Assembly: GCA_016342415.1 (NCBI GenBank)
Contig: JAEIOD010000021.1
Coordinates: 1-64,000 of the forward strand
Origin: Clostridiales bacterium
Lineage (GTDB): Bacteria; Bacillota; Clostridia; Peptostreptococcales; Acidaminobacteraceae
Direction: 5' to 3'
DNA length: 64,000 bases
Shown: positions 56,234 through 64,000 of the stretch, piece after piece
How positions within the stretch are numbered: position 1 is the stretch's first letter
How the letters are laid out: each line of letters opens with the position of its first letter
The notes under the pieces: model-generated
The model's input: only the letters and a program-made list of their open reading frames with translations
Databases searched by the model: none
What the model was told of the DNA's origin: nothing
Translations under genes and position numbers: made by a program

Positions 56234-56995
56234 TTATAATAAAGTTATATTTAAATCTTTTATCAAGGACTTTTCATCTTCGCTTAGTTTTCTTTCAGAT
56301 ATCATATAATCCAATTCAGCCATATCATAAAACTTTACGGTACCGTGGTAATTGAATTTTCTGGTTTCAGTTACCAGTACTTTGATTCTTGAAATGTTGA
56401 AAATAGCTGTTTTTGTAAATCCAATATCCTTTGTACTAGAATATAAGTTTGCTTCTTCCAAACCGACACTCATACAACTGATAAAAGACTTGTCAACATG
56501 ATAACCTTTGATCAGTTCAATGGTTTCATATCCTACAAATCCACCAATCATACGATTATAAAGGCCACCTGTCAGGATCACACGAATATCATTATTTTTC
56601 TCTAATATTCTAACAATCTCAAGCATGTTGGTAATCACAGTCACTTGTTTGTTTTTCTTCACCAGCATTTCAGCTATGGTTGCACAAGTTGTGGAGGTGT
56701 CTAAAAAGATGGTATCGCCATTTTCGATTAACGCCACAGCTTTTATAGCAATTTCATTCTTTTCATCTTTATGTATATTCATTCTATAGTTTACATTCGA
56801 GGCATCAAATTTCTTCGTTTTTCGTTCTGCCCCACCATAAATTCTATCAATTAAATCTTTCTCTTCCAATTTTTTCAGATCTTTTCTGATAAGGTCTTCT
56901 GTCACCTGAAACATGTCACTCAAATCTTTAACATGCACACGACCTTGTTTATTCAAGATCTTTACTATTTCATCTAGTCTATCACTGGCTCTCAT
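56234..56995 (-). CDS. DeoR/GlpR family transcriptional regulator
   Basis: A 253-residue repressor: N-terminal winged HTH (RLDEIVKILNKQGRVHVKDL, with VTEDLIRKDLKKLEEKDLI as recognition helix) and a C-terminal sugar-phosphate-sensing DeoRC domain with FLDTSTTCATIAEML and TNMLEI. Such proteins sense phosphosugars. It faces the GH4 gene across 147 bp containing a perfect 12-bp inverted repeat that straddles the GH4 promoter. It is likely relieved by the phosphorylated substrate or product of the GH4 enzyme. Confidence 0.93.
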   Translation of the reverse strand: MRASDRLDEIVKILNKQGRVHVKDLSDMFQVTEDLIRKDLKKLEEKDLIDRIYGGAERKTKKFDASNVNYRMNIHKDEKNEIAIKAVALIENGDTIFLDTSTTCATIAEMLVKKNKQVTVITNMLEIVRILEKNNDIRVILTGGLYNRMIGGFVGYETIELIKGYHVDKSFISCMSVGLEEANLYSSTKDIGFTKTAIFNISRIKVLVTETRKFNYHGTVKFYDMAELDYMISERKLSEDEKSLIKDLNITLL

Positions 56996-57056
56996 ATCTA
57001 CCTCTTTCTTTTAACTTATTATACCATAAATGATCATATTTTTTTTATATTTTCTC

Positions 57057-57085
57057 TTGAATTTATTGTTTTTCAGTATTATAAT
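57057..57085 (+). promoter_or_regulatory. GH4 gene promoter
   Basis: -35 TTGAAT (57057-57062), 17-bp spacer, perfect -10 TATAAT (57080-57085), 58 bases upstream of the GH4 ATG. Confidence 0.75.
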
Positions 57086-57120
57086 AAGCATATCAATAAC
57101 AACAATAAGAAAAACAATAA
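57063..57120. promoter_or_regulatory. DeoR-type operator pair
   Basis: TTATTGTTTTTC (57063-57074, in the promoter spacer) and its exact inverse GAAAAACAATAA (57109-57120, downstream of the -10) form a perfect 12-bp inverted repeat with starts 46 bp apart, ideal for a repressor bridging the promoter. The facing DeoR protein is the obvious candidate. Confidence 0.65.
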
Positions 57121-57142
57121 TAAAACAAGAAAAGGAGGGTTT

Positions 57143-58441
57143 ATGGAAAACTTAAAAATCGCGATCATTGGCGGTGGATCAAGTTACACGCCAGAAATAA
57201 TAGAAGGCTTTATCACTCGTCATAAAGAGTTGCCTATTAAAGAAATCTGGTTAGTTGACATCAAAGAGGGCCAAGAAAAACTCAATATAGTTGGTAATCT
57301 TGCAAAACGTATGGTAAAAAAATCCGGTATCGATTGTGAGATCCATTTGACCCTTGATAGAAGAGAAGCTTTAAAAGGTGCTCGTTTTGTTACCACTCAA
57401 TTCAGAGTCGGTTTATTGGATGCTAGAATTAGAGACGAACGCATCCCATTATCAAAAGGCATGTTAGGACAAGAAACCAATGGGGTTGGCGGATTTGCCA
57501 AAGCGCTTCGAACCATTCCAGTTGTTCTTGATATCTGTAAAGACATGGAAGAACTTTGTCCTGAGGCGTTTCTCATCAACTTTACAAATCCAGCGGGCAT
57601 CATCACAGAAACGGTTTTAAGATATACCAATATCAAGGCTATCGGTTTATGCAATGTGCCCATCAATATGAGAAAAGCCATTGCAAAAGTACTGGATTCT
57701 GAAGACTTTCTATTCCATGCCATCGGTTTAAACCACTATGTATTCGGTCATGGCGTTTACCATAACGGCAAAAATGTGATGAAAGATATTTTACCGATAC
57801 TTTTAGAAGATGATGAGTTCAATCCAAAGAACATAGAAGATATGCCATATTCGACAGAACAAATCTTAGCGACCAATATGATGCCATGTTATTATCACAA
57901 GTATTACTATGTGTCTGATGAGATGTTAAAACATTCCCTTGAAGATTATAAGATAAACGGCACCAGAGGTGAAGTGGTTAAAAAAGTAGAAGAAGAACTG
58001 TTCGAACTATATAAAGATGAACATTTAGCTGAAAAACCGACCCAACTTGAATTAAGAGGCGGGGCTTATTATTCAGATGCTGCATGTGAACTGATCAATT
58101 CAATCTACAACAATAAAAACAGTTACATGGTAGTCAATGTCATGAATAAAAACACCTTACCATTTTTACCTTATGATGCAGTAATTGAAACCACTTGTTT
58201 GATTACCAGTTCAGGTGCTATGCCGCTGAGCATCGAATCTTTAAACGATTCTGCTCAGGGTGAACTTCATCTTTTGAAATCTTACGAAAGATTAACCATA
58301 GAAGCTGCTATTAAAGGAGATTACAACACTGCCCTTCAAGCACTTACAATCCATCCTTTAACAAGAAGTGGTGCGGTTTTAAAAGAAACACTTGACGAGG
58401 TATTAGAACAGAATAAAGCCTATTTGCCGCAGTTTGATTAA
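57143..58441 (+). CDS. GH4 family 6-phospho-beta-glucosidase-like hydrolase
   Basis: NAD- and metal-dependent glycosidase of 432 residues. The Rossmann start IAIIGGGSSYTPEIIEGF, VTTQFRVGLLDARIRDERIP and the metal-site LCNVPINM with catalytic Cys, plus GLNHYVFG, are GH4 hallmarks. CNVP is the variant of phospho-beta-glucosidases (LicH/CelF type) rather than alpha-glucosidases. It acts in the cytoplasm on phosphorylated beta-disaccharides such as cellobiose-6'-P or chitobiose-6'-P. The substrate is inferred from family and neighbours. AAAGGAGGG precedes the ATG. Confidence 0.93.
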   Translation: MENLKIAIIGGGSSYTPEIIEGFITRHKELPIKEIWLVDIKEGQEKLNIVGNLAKRMVKKSGIDCEIHLTLDRREALKGARFVTTQFRVGLLDARIRDERIPLSKGMLGQETNGVGGFAKALRTIPVVLDICKDMEELCPEAFLINFTNPAGIITETVLRYTNIKAIGLCNVPINMRKAIAKVLDSEDFLFHAIGLNHYVFGHGVYHNGKNVMKDILPILLEDDEFNPKNIEDMPYSTEQILATNMMPCYYHKYYYVSDEMLKHSLEDYKINGTRGEVVKKVEEELFELYKDEHLAEKPTQLELRGGAYYSDAACELINSIYNNKNSYMVVNVMNKNTLPFLPYDAVIETTCLITSSGAMPLSIESLNDSAQGELHLLKSYERLTIEAAIKGDYNTALQALTIHPLTRSGAVLKETLDEVLEQNKAYLPQFD

Positions 58442-58447
58442 AAAAGA

Positions 58448-58476
58448 AAACTCACTCCAAAAATTGGAGTGAGTTT
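58448..58476. terminator. bidirectional terminator between GH4 and chemoreceptor genes
   Basis: Perfect 13-bp stem (58448-58460 with 58464-58476) with AAA loop, between converging genes ending at 58441 and 58480. Confidence 0.85.
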
Positions 58477-58479
58477 ATT

Positions 58480-60219
58480 TTATACTTCATAATGTTCAAT
58501 CGCCTTCGAAAGATTGACAATCAGATTATTCAAATCATGTGTTGAATGAGTCACATTTTCTATGTAGCTTGCCTGTTCTTCAGTAGAAGCATAGATCTCC
58601 TGTGTGGCTGCCGATGCTTCTTCAGCGATTGCCGTGATACTTTCCATAGATTTTGAAACCACTTCTTCAGTTGATCGAATCACCTCTACATTGGATTGCA
58701 TTGAATCCAACATCTCTACAACATATGAAATAGATTTACTGGTTTCGTTAAAGACCTGTTGGGTATCTTCCATTTGAGTTACCGATACTTTTGATAAGCT
58801 ATTGGATTTGTCCATCGATACATCCACCTGGTCTATAATTGAAGTTATCTCATCAATTGTACTTCTTATGTAACCTGTTGATTTACTTGATTCTTCAGCA
58901 AGTTTTCTAACTTCCTCAGCAACTACAGCAAAACCTCTACCATGTTCACCCGCTCTTGCAGCCTCTATCGCTGCATTTAAAGCAAGTAAGTTCGTTTGCT
59001 CTGCTATCGCATCTATGGTTGCAACGATATCGCCAATTGATTTTGATTTAAGTGATAATGTTTTTATAACCTCACTCACTTCACTTCTCATCTCTGTATC
59101 TTTATTAACGGCTTTGTTTAATGAATCTATCGTTTCTAAACCCGCTTTATTATGATTTTTCATAATCAAAGCACTTTCAATAGTGGATGTCAGTTTATCA
59201 ATCAATTCATTAAGCGCCAAAGACAATTCCGCCACTGACGCTGTACTCTCTACAGCTTCTCTGGCTTGTGAATCCGCGCCATGTGCCAACTCAGATATTG
59301 CAGTAGCGACCTGTTGGCTCGTTTCAGACAGTTCAGTGGTAGAACCACTCAACGTCCCTGAAGTTTTCTCCAATACCTCCACAGTATCTTTGATCTTAAA
59401 AATAAGCGTATGAATATTTTCTATCATATGATTAAAGGCATTGGTTAGATACCCAAGCTCCGAGGAACTTTTACTTTGGATTGTTTCAATGGAAAAATCG
59501 CCTTCCGAAACCCTTTGACTGCTTATGGCAAGTTTTACAATACCTTTAGAAATAGCGGATGAAATAAACATACTCATCACCACACCCATAAAAATTGTAA
59601 GCAGTCCTATTATAATAATCATATTTCTAAACGATTGAAATTCTTTGTATTCATCAGTGGCGTCATAATCCACACCGACTATTGCAATGACTTTATTCCC
59701 CTCTTTAATTGGTGCATATGCCGACAGCAAAAATCCATCATCATCAAAAGTAATGTCATCGTCTTGACTGGACTTACCCTCAAACGCTAAGGTATACCCT
59801 TCATAGATATTGTCTTCAACGTCTCCAATAGATGTCGGATCCTCTGAATTGTAATCCGCTCCTTCAATAATATAAGTAAATTCTCCAGCATCATTTTGTC
59901 TCATAATGTACAAATACTTAACGCCAGATAACTTCATTATATGGTCAAGATAATCTCCTAATTCGGTAAAACTCTCATGTGTCATATCGCCTTCTGTTTG
60001 AAGTACATTAAGCGCATCGATGTTTACATCATCTCCAACTTGATCAGCAATTAACAATGCGTCGTTTCTGATGGTATCCAGAACCATCGTATAACTTTTC
60101 TGATAAAAAATTCCCGATGTAATCGTTACAATCAAAATGATTAAAACGACTATCGAAATTGTAATCTTGAACTGTATTCGTTTTGAAAATGGTACCCCTA
60201 AAACTTTATCTCTTCTCAT
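58480..60219 (-). CDS. methyl-accepting chemotaxis protein
   Basis: A 579-residue chemoreceptor: N-terminal membrane helix (about residues 13-35), extracellular sensor domain of about 160 residues (Cache-like, with [18 protein letters not shown] and [20 protein letters not shown]), second helix (about 200-222), HAMP domain, and the long cytoplasmic signalling coiled coil. The hairpin tip [20 protein letters not shown] (about 408) is intact, so it should bind CheA/CheW. The ligand cannot be read. Neighbour of the carbohydrate locus but separated by a terminator, so linkage to sugar sensing is only suggestive. AAGGGGG precedes the ATG. Confidence 0.95.
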   Translation of the reverse strand: MRRDKVLGVPFSKRIQFKITISIVVLIILIVTITSGIFYQKSYTMVLDTIRNDALLIADQVGDDVNIDALNVLQTEGDMTHESFTELGDYLDHIMKLSGVKYLYIMRQNDAGEFTYIIEGADYNSEDPTSIGDVEDNIYEGYTLAFEGKSSQDDDITFDDDGFLLSAYAPIKEGNKVIAIVGVDYDATDEYKEFQSFRNMIIIIGLLTIFMGVVMSMFISSAISKGIVKLAISSQRVSEGDFSIETIQSKSSSELGYLTNAFNHMIENIHTLIFKIKDTVEVLEKTSGTLSGSTTELSETSQQVATAISELAHGADSQAREAVESTASVAELSLALNELIDKLTSTIESALIMKNHNKAGLETIDSLNKAVNKDTEMRSEVSEVIKTLSLKSKSIGDIVATIDAIAEQTNLLALNAAIEAARAGEHGRGFAVVAEEVRKLAEESSKSTGYIRSTIDEITSIIDQVDVSMDKSNSLSKVSVTQMEDTQQVFNETSKSISYVVEMLDSMQSNVEVIRSTEEVVSKSMESITAIAEEASAATQEIYASTEEQASYIENVTHSTHDLNNLIVNLSKAIEHYEV

Positions 60220-60365
60220 TTATCCCCCTTGCATAATGAAACTATCTCTAGTAGACCATTACATCAGCATTTAATCTTCTTTCATTATGTAACAATCCTT
60301 ATCCATACTATCCGACATTCCTAACTTATGCAATGTTACGCATGCTTTTTTTGTTTTTTTGTCTC

Positions 60366-60388
60366 TTTAGTATAACTAAAATACTAAA
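60366..60388. repeat. inverted repeat upstream of the chemoreceptor gene
   Basis: TTTAGTAT (60366-60373) and ATACTAAA (60381-60388), perfect 8-bp arms with a seven-base gap, about 150 bases upstream of the chemoreceptor start and just after the LtaS terminator. Possible operator or weak terminator extension. Confidence 0.4.
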
Positions 60389-60401
60389 AGAAACAAAAAA
60401 A

Positions 60402-60425
60402 GACTCGTTCTATTTAAAACGAATC
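60402..60425 (-). terminator. terminator of the LTA-synthase-family gene
   Basis: Eight-bp stem (60402-60409 with 60418-60425, one G-U) with an eight-base loop, followed on the minus strand by TTTTTTTG. Confidence 0.75.
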
Positions 60426-60457
60426 TCTAAGTGGAAATTTTCTATTTCAAAACGATA

Positions 60458-62272
60458 TCATTGATTTACATCTCTTGTCACATCAGATTCTTTAACGACC
60501 TTATTATTTTCGAGCAAGTATTTACTGACTGCAATTTCATATAACGCTCTACTATAACCTTCTCTGCACTCTGAAACATCAATTGGTTCTCTTGTTTTTC
60601 TATTGTAAGCTCTACTGTTTTCAAAAACACCATCTCGAGACATCTCAAAAACCGTATCATCTTTCATAAAAGAACCTGTAAGCATATAGGTCTGGAACAA
60701 GGCAAAATAATCTTCAGTATTTAGCATATCTTGGCCCATCATATTCAGTGATTCATCAATATTAAATAGATTGACCAAAGTCGGTAACAAGTCCTGTTGG
60801 TCGAAGATATCATCGGACTGATAAGTTATACCACTCCCAGGTGCATGTATGATCAATGGTATATTCATCATCTCATCAAAGTCGTAATCATACCCTAGAA
60901 ACTCTGAAACTCTATCTTTATGCGCAGGATCCATAGATGGTATACCGTGGTGGTCTCCATAAATAATAACCACACTGTTTTCCAACAGACCGGAAGCTTC
61001 CAACTGATTGTAAAAGGATTCAATGGCTTCATCTGTATAACGAACACTTTCGATGTATCGTCCGAACAACTGACTTTTATCTTCTTCTGACACTTCTATA
61101 CCGATCAACTCTTCTGGTATCACATAGGGGTTATGATTGGTCAGCGTTATAAAAAATCCATAAAACGGTTCTTCTATTGTTTTTAAGATGTCAGTCCCTT
61201 GAGCAAATAATGACTGGTCCGATAAGCCCATGCCGAGAATATCGTCCATCTCTAACTTTTCTGAACTGTAAAACGTATCAAATCCCTGGTTGGGATAGGC
61301 TTCTTCCCTGCACCAAAACGCTGCTTCATTACCATGAAAAGCAACTGTTTCATATCCTCTATCTTTGAGTAGGACCGGCAAACCTTTAAAATCATAATCC
61401 TGATACCGTTCATAAGAAATGCCATCCATAGAAGGATACATAGAATTATGACTTGAAAACTCCGAATCTGACGTATTACCTCTACCGAGTTGTTGATAGT
61501 AACTTGAAAAATAGAAGCTATCTTTTTGAATCAGTTGATTTAAAAACGGTGTGATTTCTTGACCGTCATAAGTTTGCAGTAACATCATATCTTGTAATGA
61601 TTCTACTTGTATTGTAATCAGGTTTCTGCCTTCAAATATGCCTTTATAAGCTTTTTCCTCTACAATGCTCTCTTCTTCTGTTTCTATAGGCTCAGGCGCT
61701 TCTATTACCACCTCTTGATTCAAATGATTATATACTTCAATACCATCTTTTGTATGGTACATGAAGAACTCCTGATTCATGACACTGACTGCAAACTCAT
61801 TACCAAAAGATGCCAGGGTCAAAAACGGCACAATCATTAAAATCATAGATGCAGTAATTGCTTTGTATTTTCTTTTAAGATGCAGGACATCTCCGTGTTT
61901 CATCAAAATAACCGCTAGAACCACAAGATCAATCAGCAAAACAATGTCAGCATACCTGATAAGACCAAACATCACATCAGAAACATCCAAGGCAAATTTT
62001 GCCTGACTGAAATTACTGAAGGACAACAGTTTGTTGAAGTATCTAAAATAGACCACTTCTCCTTCAAACAAAAGCGTTAGCAGTGCAGATACAGTTATAG
62101 ACAACCATGGTTTTTTAGACAGTAAAATAATAAGTCCTGTATAAATAACACTGGTAATTAAAACGATGACTATGTAATGATTTCTAACAGCTGTCATATT
62201 ATAAAACCAACTGAATTTAATCAGTATCGCTAACAATAATAAAAAAAATGGTAGATGTTCTTTGATCTTCAT
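60458..62272 (-). CDS. LTA synthase family sulfatase-fold protein
   Basis: Membrane phosphoglycerol transferase, 604 residues: five N-terminal helices (about residues 5-165) and an extracellular sulfatase-like domain from about 215. The nucleophile motif GRGNTSDSEFSS matches LtaS (Thr in TSDSEF), with the metal-binding residues in ESLQDM, GYETVAFHGN and VVIIYGDHHG. LtaS polymerises glycerol-phosphate onto a lipid anchor; paralogues act as primases or modify other phosphoglycerol polymers, so the precise product is unknown. Presence supports a Gram-positive envelope. AGGAGG precedes the ATG. Confidence 0.92.
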   Translation of the reverse strand: MKIKEHLPFFLLLLAILIKFSWFYNMTAVRNHYIVIVLITSVIYTGLIILLSKKPWLSITVSALLTLLFEGEVVYFRYFNKLLSFSNFSQAKFALDVSDVMFGLIRYADIVLLIDLVVLAVILMKHGDVLHLKRKYKAITASMILMIVPFLTLASFGNEFAVSVMNQEFFMYHTKDGIEVYNHLNQEVVIEAPEPIETEEESIVEEKAYKGIFEGRNLITIQVESLQDMMLLQTYDGQEITPFLNQLIQKDSFYFSSYYQQLGRGNTSDSEFSSHNSMYPSMDGISYERYQDYDFKGLPVLLKDRGYETVAFHGNEAAFWCREEAYPNQGFDTFYSSEKLEMDDILGMGLSDQSLFAQGTDILKTIEEPFYGFFITLTNHNPYVIPEELIGIEVSEEDKSQLFGRYIESVRYTDEAIESFYNQLEASGLLENSVVIIYGDHHGIPSMDPAHKDRVSEFLGYDYDFDEMMNIPLIIHAPGSGITYQSDDIFDQQDLLPTLVNLFNIDESLNMMGQDMLNTEDYFALFQTYMLTGSFMKDDTVFEMSRDGVFENSRAYNRKTREPIDVSECREGYSRALYEIAVSKYLLENNKVVKESDVTRDVNQ

Positions 62273-62293
62273 AAGTACCTCCTGAACAATGAA

Positions 62294-62322
62294 AGTCTAC
62301 CACTATGATAATTGATACTCAA
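62294..62322 (-). promoter_or_regulatory. promoter of the LTA-synthase-family gene
   Basis: On the minus strand: -35 TTGAGT (62317-62322), 17-bp spacer, -10 TAGACT (62294-62299), leaving a leader of about 15 bases before AGGAGG and the ATG. Confidence 0.5.
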
Positions 62323-62407
62323 GGGTTTAAGGCAAATTAATCCGTTTCACACCAAATCTTAAGATATTTGTAAGACTATCACCTTATAAAGAGTTTGTTA
62401 AGAAGAA

Positions 62408-62463
62408 TGTGGATAACATTAAAATATGCTGTTCTATCCACAACAGACTTAACAGTATCCACA
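62408..62463. promoter_or_regulatory. cluster of DnaA-box-like sequences
   Basis: One perfect box on the minus strand, TGTGGATAA (62408-62416), and two one-mismatch boxes on the plus strand, CTATCCACA (62434-62442) and GTATCCACA (62455-62463), the last two exactly 21 bp apart. They lie between the chemoreceptor terminator and the LTA-synthase-family promoter. Could be DnaA-binding regulatory DNA; it is not accompanied by an AT-rich unwinding element or dnaA. Confidence 0.4.
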
Positions 62464-62484
62464 AAATTGTTGTTTGATAACAAC

Positions 62485-62521
62485 AAAAGGCCGGAATCTC
62501 ATGTTTAGATTCCGACCTTTT
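62485..62521 (-). terminator. terminator of the second chemoreceptor gene
   Basis: Fifteen-bp stem with one mismatch (62485-62499 with 62507-62521), seven-base loop, T-rich end on the minus strand, just after the stop at 62532. Confidence 0.85.
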
Positions 62522-62531
62522 GCATTCTATC

Positions 62532-64000
62532 TTAATCGATTTTAAACTTGTTCATTTCATGATTTAATCTGAGTGCTATTTCATTTAGAAGTTCAGCAGA
62601 TTCTGCGACTTCTCCAACAGCAAGTCTCTGTTGATCCGTTGCAGCACTAACCTGTTGTGCTCCTGCAGCGGTTTGCTGTGAAACAGCTGATATATTTTGA
62701 AGTGAAAGCACTAATTTATCTTTGTCTTCTGTCAGAAGTGTTACCGAATGACTGATTGTATCTATTTTGGCAGCGATGGCTTCAATAGAATTTGAAATGG
62801 TTTCAAACGATTGATTCATATCACTTACCGCAACCGTTTGCTCTTTCGTAATCTCTTCTACTTCTGACATTTCTTTTACTGTCTTTTCACTATCTCTTTG
62901 AATATTATTAATAATCACACGAATCTGTTCGGCTGACTGATTAGACTCTTCTGCTAATTTTCTAATTTCATCTGCAACAACTGCAAAACCTCTACCATGT
63001 TCACCCGCTCTTGCAGCTTCAATCGAAGCATTTAATGCCAGTAAGTTGGTCTGTTCAGCAATACCTGTAATAGAAACTAAAATGCTATCAATGTCTTTCG
63101 TTTGATTGTTGAGTTCCATAATTGATTTACCAATACGAACACTTGCCTCACCTGAAGCTTCTGCGTTTTTAGAAAGTAATCCAATCTTCTCCGAGCCCAC
63201 TTTATTGGCTTCTATAGCCTCTCTAGTGGATTCTATCATCGTATATGTGTTGTCATTTAACGACTCAAAGGTACTGGATAAACTGTAAGCGATGCCTGCT
63301 GACGTTTCTGTATCATTGGCTTGTGATTGTGCACCTTTTGCAATTTCCTCAACGGTTCTACCCACTTCTTCAGCACTTGCAGAAGCTTCTTCTGATGTCG
63401 CAGCCAAATTGGTTGCGGCTTCTGATACTTCGTTGGAAATCAATTGAACATCTTTCATCATGCTACCTAGACTTTCAAAAGCTTCATCCAAGTATAAACT
63501 CAGCATATTTATTTCATCTCTACTGCTTACTGCAAATTCAGCTGTTAAATCACCATTCTTAACTTTTTCTGTCGCATCTAAAATAGTTTTGACTCTTTTA
63601 GTTAACGAGTTTGAAAAGAATACTGACAACAACACGGCAACAACTATACTTACCAAAGCAATGATTGCAATTCTAAGCAGTACTGCGTTGGCAGCTTCTA
63701 GAACTTCAGATTTTTCAATCGTTGCAATAACGGTCCAACCCAAATCAGTTTTCTTATAGTAGGCAAATCGTTTCTCACCTTCAACAAGTTCTGGTGCTTC
63801 ACTTGAAAGACCCAATGCTTTTCTAGCATCCGCAAAATCAGAATCAAACACTGGTGCGTCTTTTAAATCTTCATTTGGTGTGTATTCAAAATTACCACTT
63901 GCTCCCGAAATATTGTTGATGATATTTTTATCTCTGATTTCAAGACCAACAACTTCTGGATTCGGATGGGTAACCAATAATCCCGAAGGTGATACAATAA
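62532..64000 (-). CDS. methyl-accepting chemotaxis protein (5' end beyond the window)
   Basis: C-terminal 489 residues of a chemoreceptor. The frame runs open to the right edge; the residues just inside it ([14 protein letters not shown]) are the middle of a dCache sensor, so the start lies outside the window. Present are the end of the dCache domain, one membrane helix (about residues 100-122 of the visible part), HAMP, and the signalling coiled coil with tip [20 protein letters not shown]. Unlike the neighbour at 58480 this receptor has a dCache sensor, typical for amino acids or organic acids. Ends at a strong terminator. Confidence 0.95.
   Translation of the reverse strand, partial: IVSPSGLLVTHPNPEVVGLEIRDKNIINNISGASGNFEYTPNEDLKDAPVFDSDFADARKALGLSSEAPELVEGEKRFAYYKKTDLGWTVIATIEKSEVLEAANAVLLRIAIIALVSIVVAVLLSVFFSNSLTKRVKTILDATEKVKNGDLTAEFAVSSRDEINMLSLYLDEAFESLGSMMKDVQLISNEVSEAATNLAATSEEASASAEEVGRTVEEIAKGAQSQANDTETSAGIAYSLSSTFESLNDNTYTMIESTREAIEANKVGSEKIGLLSKNAEASGEASVRIGKSIMELNNQTKDIDSILVSITGIAEQTNLLALNASIEAARAGEHGRGFAVVADEIRKLAEESNQSAEQIRVIINNIQRDSEKTVKEMSEVEEITKEQTVAVSDMNQSFETISNSIEAIAAKIDTISHSVTLLTEDKDKLVLSLQNISAVSQQTAAGAQQVSAATDQQRLAVGEVAESAELLNEIALRLNHEMNKFKID

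Overview
This window looks like a piece of the chromosome of a low-GC, anaerobic Gram-positive bacterium of the Clostridia type. The evidence is AT-rich DNA with strong AGGAGG ribosome sites, an LTA-synthase-family protein, clear sigma-A promoters and a fermentative gene set. Nearly all housekeeping genes lie on the minus strand. Read right to left they follow the conserved origin-proximal order known from Bacillus subtilis: pth, mfd, prsA-like, spoVB-like, mazG, (hup), S4/rqcP, divIC, ppx, tRNA-Leu, tldD-tldE, tilS, ftsH, (inserted module), birA, coaX, dusB, lysS, then the promoters of an rRNA operon running off the left edge. The replication origin is therefore probably to the right of the window (inference). 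The sporulation genes that usually sit in this block (spoVT, yabP/yabQ, spoIIE) are absent.

Region 1-8 kb: tandem rRNA promoters reading left, a small membrane protein, a DUF885 lipoprotein and beta-lactamase-fold lipoprotein pair, a methyltransferase, lysS, dusB and coaX. Region 8-23 kb: birA, then a nearly complete succinate-to-propionate module. It comprises a sodium-pumping methylmalonyl-CoA decarboxylase (mmdABCD genes), epimerase, MeaB chaperone, split methylmalonyl-CoA mutase, succinate CoA-transferase, a DUF3870 protein, an AspT/YidE-type antiporter, malic enzyme and two-subunit fumarase. BirA would biotinylate the gamma subunit of the decarboxylase. Two leaders in this block (before the CoA-transferase and before the antiporter) show terminator-like and competing hairpins, the first with a textbook anti-terminator layout. 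A possible small RNA lies between ftsH and the fumarase genes.

Region 23-38 kb: ftsH; an unusual fusion of a membrane acyltransferase with a GH26-like glycosidase; a plus-strand DUF2975/HTH/DUF4173 operon; a two-stalk-domain secreted protein; tilS; tldD/tldE; tRNA-Leu; ppx; divIC; rqcP. Just downstream of both tldE and divIC there are tandem repeats that copy the last codons and stop codon of the gene. Region 38-48 kb: hup, mazG, flippase, foldase, mfd, pth and an acetyltransferase.

Region 48-58.5 kb: an accessory carbohydrate locus with a peptide/oligosaccharide-type ABC importer (two ATPases, two permeases, binding lipoprotein), a LacI regulator, a BadF-type sugar kinase, a DeoR regulator and a GH4 phospho-beta-glucosidase. 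LacI-type and DeoR-type operators can be read in the intergenic DNA. Import without a PTS plus a kinase and a GH4 enzyme suggests uptake of a free disaccharide, phosphorylation inside the cell, then hydrolysis. Region 58.5-64 kb: two chemoreceptors (the last cut by the window edge) flanking an LTA-synthase-family protein, with a small cluster of DnaA-box-like sites.

All functions are read from protein motifs and gene order. No database search was possible, and start sites were corrected by eye from ribosome-binding sites.
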